Assembly (NCBI GenBank): GCA_004525465.1
Contig: SPCN01000060.1
Coordinates: 1-10,411 of the forward strand
Direction of reading: 5' to 3'
Length of the DNA stretch: 10,411 bases
Source: Chrysiogenales bacterium
GTDB taxonomy: Bacteria > Acidobacteriota > Aminicenantia > UBA2199
Shown: positions 6,681 through 10,411 of the stretch, one piece after another
Numbering within the stretch: position 1 is the first letter of the stretch
How the letters are laid out: every line of letters begins with the position of its first letter
Notes under the pieces: model-generated
What the model was told of the DNA's origin: nothing
Seen by the model: the letters and a program-made list of their open reading frames with translations, nothing else
The model's database searches: none
Position numbers and translations under genes: made by a program

Positions 6681-7955
6681 TTACCCTCCTGATTTTTTTA
6701 CTTTTAATATTAAATTATCAATGGTGTCCACTTGAATTCTGCTGCCGGCCGGAATCTGGTCGTCGGCTACTGCGTTCCACCATTCACCGTGAACAAAAAC
6801 CTTACCCTGGTGGTTGTCGATATCGGTTTTAGCCACCCCACTCTCCCCGATTAGCCCTTCCCGGCCGGTTTCCTTTCTTCTTTTCATGGCCTGAATGACC
6901 TTCAAGCTCAGAAAAAGGAGAATACAGCCAAAACACACGGCAAAAGTTAAGATGATTGGCATGGCCGGCCTCATTTCCGGGATCGGTGCATTGATGAGCA
7001 TGATCGATCCCAATACAAACGAAACAATACCCCCGACTCCCAGCATGCCGAATCCCTGGATCTTGATCTCGGCGATAAAAAAGCCAATGGAAAGCAAAAT
7101 GAGAAACAAGCCGACATAGTTGATGGGCAGGATTTGAAAGGCCAGGAAAGCCAGCAAAAGCGAAATGCCGCCGAGGATACCGGGAATGACGCCGCCGGGA
7201 TGGGTGAATTCAATATATAGACCGATCAAGCCGAAAATCAGCAAAAAATAGGCCAGATTGGGGTTGGTGATCGTGCGCAGGAATTTCTGTCTTTCACTCA
7301 TTTTTAAAGAAATGATCTTTTCATTTTTCAGGTTCAGGATGACCTCACGGCTGTTGGCTAAAGTAAGCGTTCTGCCGTGCAATTTATCGATCATATCCCG
7401 GGTGTCGGCGGCGATCAGGTCGATCAATCCGTTTTTCAGGCATTCTTCCGCGGTATAAGAGTGACTTTCGCGTACGGCTTTTTCCGCCATTTCCATATTG
7501 CGTCCGCGGTTCTTGGCCAATGTCTTGATGTAGGCAGCGGCGTCGTTGGTGATTTTCTCCTTCATTGTCTTTTCGATGTCGCTGCCCGTGACCGAAACGG
7601 GATGAGCGGCGCCGGTATTGGTGCCCGGGGCCATGGCGGCTATATCGGAGGCGAGCAGCAGGAAGAATCCGGCTGAAGCGGCGCGGGCTCCTTTGGGAGA
7701 AACATAGACGGCGACGGGGATCTCGGCATTAAGCATGGCCTTGATGATGACTCGCATCGAAGTATCATAACCGCCCGGGGTGTCCATTTCGATGATGACC
7801 AGGCTGGCGTTACCGGCCAGTTGTATTTTCTTGAAAGAATCCACCATATATTCTTCCAGCAGTGTATCAATGGGACCATCCACGCGCAAAGTGTAAATCT
7901 CGGCCTGCAACCAGAAAGGGATCAAGAAAAGCAAAAGCCCCAGTACCTTTTTCAT
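6681..7955 (-). CDS. nfeD: NfeD family membrane serine protease (long form)
   Basis: This is a full-length NfeD of 424 residues: a signal peptide or anchor (1-18, ending FWLQA), a ClpP-like serine protease domain (about 20-200), a bundle of membrane helices (about 233-355), and a C-terminal soluble OB-fold NfeD domain (about 364-420, GLIGESGVAKTDI to LILKV). The protease domain shows DTPGG (58-62), the nucleophile Ser94 in RAASAGFFLLLASD, GTNTGAAHPV, and the likely general base Lys134 before TNDAAAYIKTLAKNRGRN. This matches the Ser-Lys dyad of the P. horikoshii enzyme. I start it at the ATG at 7955, where the signal peptide begins; the longer frame from a TTG at 7991 adds 12 implausible residues. 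No Shine-Dalgarno is present, but a TATAAT box lies seven bases upstream. It heads the operon nfeD-slipin-SPOR-lnt. In studied pairs it degrades its slipin partner at a hydrophobic C-terminal site. Confidence 0.94.
   Translation of the reverse strand: MKKVLGLLLFLIPFWLQAEIYTLRVDGPIDTLLEEYMVDSFKKIQLAGNASLVIIEMDTPGGYDTSMRVIIKAMLNAEIPVAVYVSPKGARAASAGFFLLLASDIAAMAPGTNTGAAHPVSVTGSDIEKTMKEKITNDAAAYIKTLAKNRGRNMEMAEKAVRESHSYTAEECLKNGLIDLIAADTRDMIDKLHGRTLTLANSREVILNLKNEKIISLKMSERQKFLRTITNPNLAYFLLIFGLIGLYIEFTHPGGVIPGILGGISLLLAFLAFQILPINYVGLFLILLSIGFFIAEIKIQGFGMLGVGGIVSFVLGSIMLINAPIPEMRPAMPIILTFAVCFGCILLFLSLKVIQAMKRRKETGREGLIGESGVAKTDIDNHQGKVFVHGEWWNAVADDQIPAGSRIQVDTIDNLILKVKKSGG
6684..6690 (-). promoter_or_regulatory. 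Shine-Dalgarno of slipin embedded in the nfeD 3' end
   Basis: Read on the minus strand the bases are AGGAGGG, encoding the final two glycines of NfeD, then TAA, one base, and the slipin ATG. The ribosome finishing NfeD therefore covers this site, which suggests coupled, near-stoichiometric synthesis of the two partners. Confidence 0.8.
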
Positions 7956-7962
7956 TGTTTTA

Positions 7963-7991
7963 ATTATAAACGAATGAAAATCAAAAAGCAA
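7963..7991 (-). promoter_or_regulatory. Predicted promoter of the nfeD operon, leaderless type
   Basis: On the minus strand TTGCTT (7991-7986) and a perfect TATAAT (7968-7963) are spaced by 17 bases. Only seven bases (TAAAACA) separate the -10 box from the ATG at 7955, so the expected transcription start is the start codon itself or the base before it. This agrees with the absence of any Shine-Dalgarno. The -35 box matches only three of six positions. Confidence 0.55.
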
Positions 7992-8070
7992 TTTTCAGTT
8001 TTTGACTTTTTCCATATTTGCAAGTAAAAAAAATTAAATGATGAAAAAATGCCTTGAATTGAAACAGATG

Positions 8071-9450
8071 TCACTGCCCCGGTTTGCCTAGGCGCTTGAA
8101 CGCGATGTCCGCCGCCCTGGACAGCACGTCAAAAACATCGCTTACGGGCGGACAATAGGCGAATTCGGTATCCTCAAGATCCTGGACAGTGAGCCCATGC
8201 GTCACCATCAACCCTATAACGTTGATACGCCAAGCGGCGCCTTCCTTGCCCATCGCCTGCCCGCCAAGGATTTTTGCTGTATTACCATCAACGATAATTT
8301 TTAGTGTCAATTCCGAATTATTCTGAATGTAATGCGGCCGTAATTCTCCTTTGACTAAGATTGCCTTGGTATTTGTATATCCGGCCTGTTGGGCTGCCTG
8401 CAAATTCAACCCGGTAGCGGCAATTTCCATATTTCCGACAAAAGAGACAAAAGTATTGTAGAAACCCTTGTACTTCGCCTCTCCGCCGGCAGCGTTGATG
8501 CCGGCGATCGCTCCCTGGCGGTAGGCGGTCGTGGCCAGCAGCGCCGGTCCTCTGGTGCCATCCAATCGGGAGAACGATTCGGCACAGTCACCGACCGCAA
8601 ATATGCCACTGATATTTGTTTCCATGCGTTCGTCAGTGACGAAACCGTTTTTGTTCACGATGATGCCGGTACCATCGGCAATCAATATCCTGGACTTCAT
8701 ACCCGCAGCCATTACCACAAGATCGCAAGGTATGATCTGACCGGCGATAGTTACCGATTCAACCTGGTCCTTGCCGTTAATGCTGTCAATGCCCTTGCCG
8801 AAGTATTCATGAATTCCCAACTCGGCAAGTTTGGCTAAAACCAGTGCGCCCATGTCCGGATCGAAAATATCCGCCATGACCGGCGGTGTCCTTTTCGTAA
8901 CGTGAACGTCGAGCCCCAGAACTTTTAAAGCCGCCGCCACTTCCAATCCGGTTGCACCGCCACCTACGACACATGCTGTTTTTTTCTTCGAAGCCAGCGC
9001 GGCATTGCGTAGGGCCTCGGCATTGGCGGGATTGGTGCAAAAGTGCACTCCCTTGCCTAAAAACTCCACAGCTCCGGGGACAGGGAGGAGCACCGGGTCG
9101 GCGCCCGTTGCCATAACCAGCGTATCAAAGGGTATTTCTTCGCTGTTGCCATTTTGGAGGTCCTTTACTTTCAACTTCCGCGCTGTGCTATCCATAGACA
9201 GGACCTCGTGATTCAATAGCTTTGTCGTTCTGCCGCCGACCGGCACAGCGTAGCGTAAGTCCATGAAGTCTTTAACAACTCCCTCAATGGCATATGGCAG
9301 ACCGCAAGGGCTGAATTGGTCAAAGTCACGTTTTTCTATTATCGTAATTTTTGCTTTTCTGTTTGTTCCCGCAGCGTATTTAGAGGCATATAGCCCTCCG
9401 ACGCCAAGACCGACGACGACAACGTTCATTTCTTTTTCTATGGCCGGCAT
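8071..9450 (-). CDS. FAD-dependent NAD(P)H oxidase / CoA-disulfide reductase family oxidoreductase
   Basis: The 459-residue protein belongs to the flavin disulfide reductases with a single active-site cysteine (NADH oxidase, NADH peroxidase, CoA-disulfide reductase). It shows an N-terminal FAD fold with GLGVGG (14-19), the single redox cysteine Cys49 in FSPCGLPYAIEG, MATGADPVLLPVPG, a second dinucleotide fold for NAD(P)H with GGGATGLE (163-170), the second FAD motif GIFAVGDCAE (282-291), and a dimerisation domain ending in the AYCPPVSDVFDVLSRAAD motif (431-448). The CGLPY context favours the CoA-disulfide reductase/NADH oxidase branch, but substrate (oxygen, CoA disulfide, persulfide or sulfur) cannot be assigned from sequence. 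There is no C-terminal rhodanese domain. A second cysteine, Cys433, stands in the C-terminal motif where the family normally has Ala. The start at 9450 is fixed by AAGGAGG eight bases upstream. It lies 115 bases upstream of nfeD with no visible terminator between. Confidence 0.9.
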   Translation of the reverse strand: MPAIEKEMNVVVVGLGVGGLYASKYAAGTNRKAKITIIEKRDFDQFSPCGLPYAIEGVVKDFMDLRYAVPVGGRTTKLLNHEVLSMDSTARKLKVKDLQNGNSEEIPFDTLVMATGADPVLLPVPGAVEFLGKGVHFCTNPANAEALRNAALASKKKTACVVGGGATGLEVAAALKVLGLDVHVTKRTPPVMADIFDPDMGALVLAKLAELGIHEYFGKGIDSINGKDQVESVTIAGQIIPCDLVVMAAGMKSRILIADGTGIIVNKNGFVTDERMETNISGIFAVGDCAESFSRLDGTRGPALLATTAYRQGAIAGINAAGGEAKYKGFYNTFVSFVGNMEIAATGLNLQAAQQAGYTNTKAILVKGELRPHYIQNNSELTLKIIVDGNTAKILGGQAMGKEGAAWRINVIGLMVTHGLTVQDLEDTEFAYCPPVSDVFDVLSRAADIAFKRLGKPGQ

Positions 9451-9458
9451 TTAAGTAA

Positions 9459-9465
9459 CCTCCTT
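9459..9465 (-). promoter_or_regulatory. Strong Shine-Dalgarno of the oxidoreductase gene
   Basis: The minus strand reads AAGGAGG, eight bases before the ATG at 9450. It decides the start over an internal ATG seven codons later (MNVVVVG), which has no such site. Confidence 0.85.
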
Positions 9466-9517
9466 GGGAATTCTTTATTATTCTGAGTGATTTTCGATCT
9501 GATTTTTCCAAAAAAAG

Positions 9518-9546
9518 ATTTTAGGGTAAACAGCTGTGAAAGTCAA
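9518..9546 (-). promoter_or_regulatory. Predicted sigma-70 promoter of the oxidoreductase gene
   Basis: On the minus strand TTGACT (9546-9541) and TAAAAT (9523-9518) are spaced by exactly 17 bases, each five of six to consensus. Transcription should start near 9511, giving a leader of about 60 bases. The spacer contains the 8-base palindrome ACAGCTGT (9530-9537), a position where a repressor could act, although the palindrome is short. Confidence 0.65.
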
Positions 9547-9579
9547 GGTTTAAAAAAGCTGGAATTATGTTGGGTTTTG

Positions 9580-9608
9580 TTGTTAAAAGATGATAATTTT
9601 GCTAAAAT
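9580..9608 (+). promoter_or_regulatory. Possible promoter of lipA
   Basis: TTGTTA (9580-9585) and TAAAAT (9603-9608) are spaced by 17 bases, four of six and five of six to consensus. The predicted start near 9615 gives a 24-base leader to the ATG at 9639, without a convincing Shine-Dalgarno. It stands back to back with the oxidoreductase promoter, with 33 bases between the two -35 boxes. The region is AT-rich, so chance matches are likely. Confidence 0.4.
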
Positions 9609-9638
9609 AACCAGGATAAGACATTGAATCGCTAAATT

Positions 9639-10411
9639 ATGTATAAGAATATTAAAATAAAACCGTTTGATCGCCAGAAATACAAAGAAGTGCATGATCT
9701 AATCCATAAAAATAAGCTCAACACCGTTTGCATGGAAGCCAATTGCCCTAATCGCTATGAATGTTTTTCTCAAGGTTCGGCTACTTTCATGATTCTCGGC
9801 GAAATTTGTACCAGAAATTGCCGCTATTGCAATGTCAGTAAAGGCATAGCTCAACCCACGAATCCCGACGAACCCAAAGCGATTGCTGAAACCATAAAAA
9901 AAATGAATCTGCAATACGCGGTCATTACTTGTGTAACCAGGGACGATTTGGCAGACGGTGGCGCTGGTCATTTTTGCGCGGTAGTAGAAGAAATCAGAAA
10001 AATATCGTCATGTAAAATCGAATTACTGATATCAGATCTGAATGGAAATTTTGCGGCGCTACAGCAGATTATTGACAGCCAACCCGACGTATTGAATCAC
10101 AATATTGAGGTGGTGCGGGATTTATTTCCCGATCTGCGGCCCAAGGGCGGCTATCAACTTTCACTGGATTTATTGCGCAGAGTTAAAATTGCCGCACCAA
10201 CAATGCTTACCAAGTCAGGCTTGATGGTGGGCTTGGGCGAAACGCAGGAGCAAGTTGTGGTTACTTTGCAAGATTTAGCGGCCAGCCAATGTGATCTGGT
10301 AACTATCGGTCAATACTTGCAGCCATCCCCGGCCCATGCCAAAATTGCCAAATTCTACAGCGAAGTAGAGTTTCTTGAATTAAAATCCATTGCCCTGCAA
10401 ATGGGTTTTAA
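9639..10411 (+). CDS. lipA: Lipoyl synthase LipA (3' truncated by window end)
   Basis: LipA is a radical SAM enzyme that inserts two sulfur atoms into octanoyl groups bound to lipoyl domains, consuming its own auxiliary [4Fe-4S] cluster as the sulfur source. The 257 complete codons in the window carry both cluster motifs: the auxiliary set Cys31, Cys36 and Cys42 (VCMEANCPNRYEC) and the radical SAM set Cys57, Cys61 and Cys64 (ICTRNCRYC). Downstream are RDDLADGGAGHF, PDVLNHNIEVV, TKSGLMVGLGET and IGQYLQPSPAH, in the expected order. The frame is open to the last base; roughly 25-30 residues, including the C-terminal RSSY motif, should lie beyond the window. It begins at ATG 9639 and lacks a clear Shine-Dalgarno. 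Some usually fixed positions differ, such as ISDLNGN where most LipA proteins have a PDF-like sequence. It is divergent from the oxidoreductase; no lipB or lplA is visible. Confidence 0.95.
   Translation, partial: MYKNIKIKPFDRQKYKEVHDLIHKNKLNTVCMEANCPNRYECFSQGSATFMILGEICTRNCRYCNVSKGIAQPTNPDEPKAIAETIKKMNLQYAVITCVTRDDLADGGAGHFCAVVEEIRKISSCKIELLISDLNGNFAALQQIIDSQPDVLNHNIEVVRDLFPDLRPKGGYQLSLDLLRRVKIAAPTMLTKSGLMVGLGETQEQVVVTLQDLAASQCDLVTIGQYLQPSPAHAKIAKFYSEVEFLELKSIALQMGF

Noticed and set aside
7956..7991. TTG start at 7991 for nfeD
   Set aside because: It adds 12 residues before a typical signal peptide, has no Shine-Dalgarno, and the TTG is part of the likely -35 box.
8002..8030. Plus-strand promoter-like sequence TTGACT, 17 bases, TAAAAA
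   Set aside because: It would drive only antisense RNA into the oxidoreductase gene, the -10 is weak, and the stretch is very AT-rich, so chance is the simplest explanation.
8389..8838. 149-codon plus-strand open frame inside the oxidoreductase gene
   Set aside because: It lies antisense to a strongly supported gene, has no recognisable domain and no ribosome binding site of note; it is a shadow of biased codon use.
9699..9971. 90-codon minus-strand open frame inside lipA
   Set aside because: It is antisense to conserved radical SAM motifs and has no recognisable family feature.

Overview
The window looks like ordinary bacterial chromosome. It carries ten protein genes, almost all conserved housekeeping or cell-envelope functions, packed closely on both strands. 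I see no tRNA, rRNA, CRISPR array, insertion sequence, phage gene or attachment site, and no gene-free stretch longer than about 200 bases. An apolipoprotein N-acyltransferase and a lipoprotein of the TatT family point to a Gram-negative-type (diderm) bacterium. The enzyme set (quinolinate synthase, lipoyl synthase, a NADH oxidase/CoA-disulfide reductase relative, a TRAP-transporter accessory lipoprotein) would fit an anaerobe or microaerophile. The sequence alone does not fix the phylum.

Layout. Left edge, minus strand: tatT (15-980), with a Shine-Dalgarno for a further gene just outside the window. A divergent promoter region of about 200 bp separates it from a plus-strand cluster: nadA (1183-2097), a one-domain NifU-like Fe-S carrier (2107-2340) and a secreted family 5 solute-binding protein (2401-3864). 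That cluster runs tail to tail, with a 13-bp overlap, into a minus-strand envelope operon read from right to left: nfeD (7955-6681), slipin (6679-5918), a SPOR-domain membrane protein (5917-5354) and lnt (5357-3852). Upstream of it, also on the minus strand, is an FAD/NAD(P)-dependent oxidoreductase (9450-8071). This gene and a 3'-truncated lipA (9639 to the window end, plus strand) are driven by back-to-back promoters.

How the genes fit together. NadA and LipA both depend on [4Fe-4S] clusters, and the small NifU-like protein directly behind nadA is a plausible cluster donor. NfeD (membrane serine protease plus OB-fold domain) and slipin (SPFH protein) are a classic pair. Here the pair is joined by tight stop/start junctions to a divisome-type SPOR protein and to the enzyme that finishes lipoprotein maturation.

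The most notable features concern gene expression. The lnt reading frame contains no ATG, GTG or TTG that would include its first membrane helix. The best start is a CTG overlapping the stop codon of the SPOR gene (CTGA). The nfeD and solute-binding-protein genes lack a Shine-Dalgarno but have a good -10 box 6-7 nt before the start codon, which predicts leaderless mRNAs. By contrast, tatT and the oxidoreductase have longer leaders and clear Shine-Dalgarno sites. I did not find a convincing new biological system.
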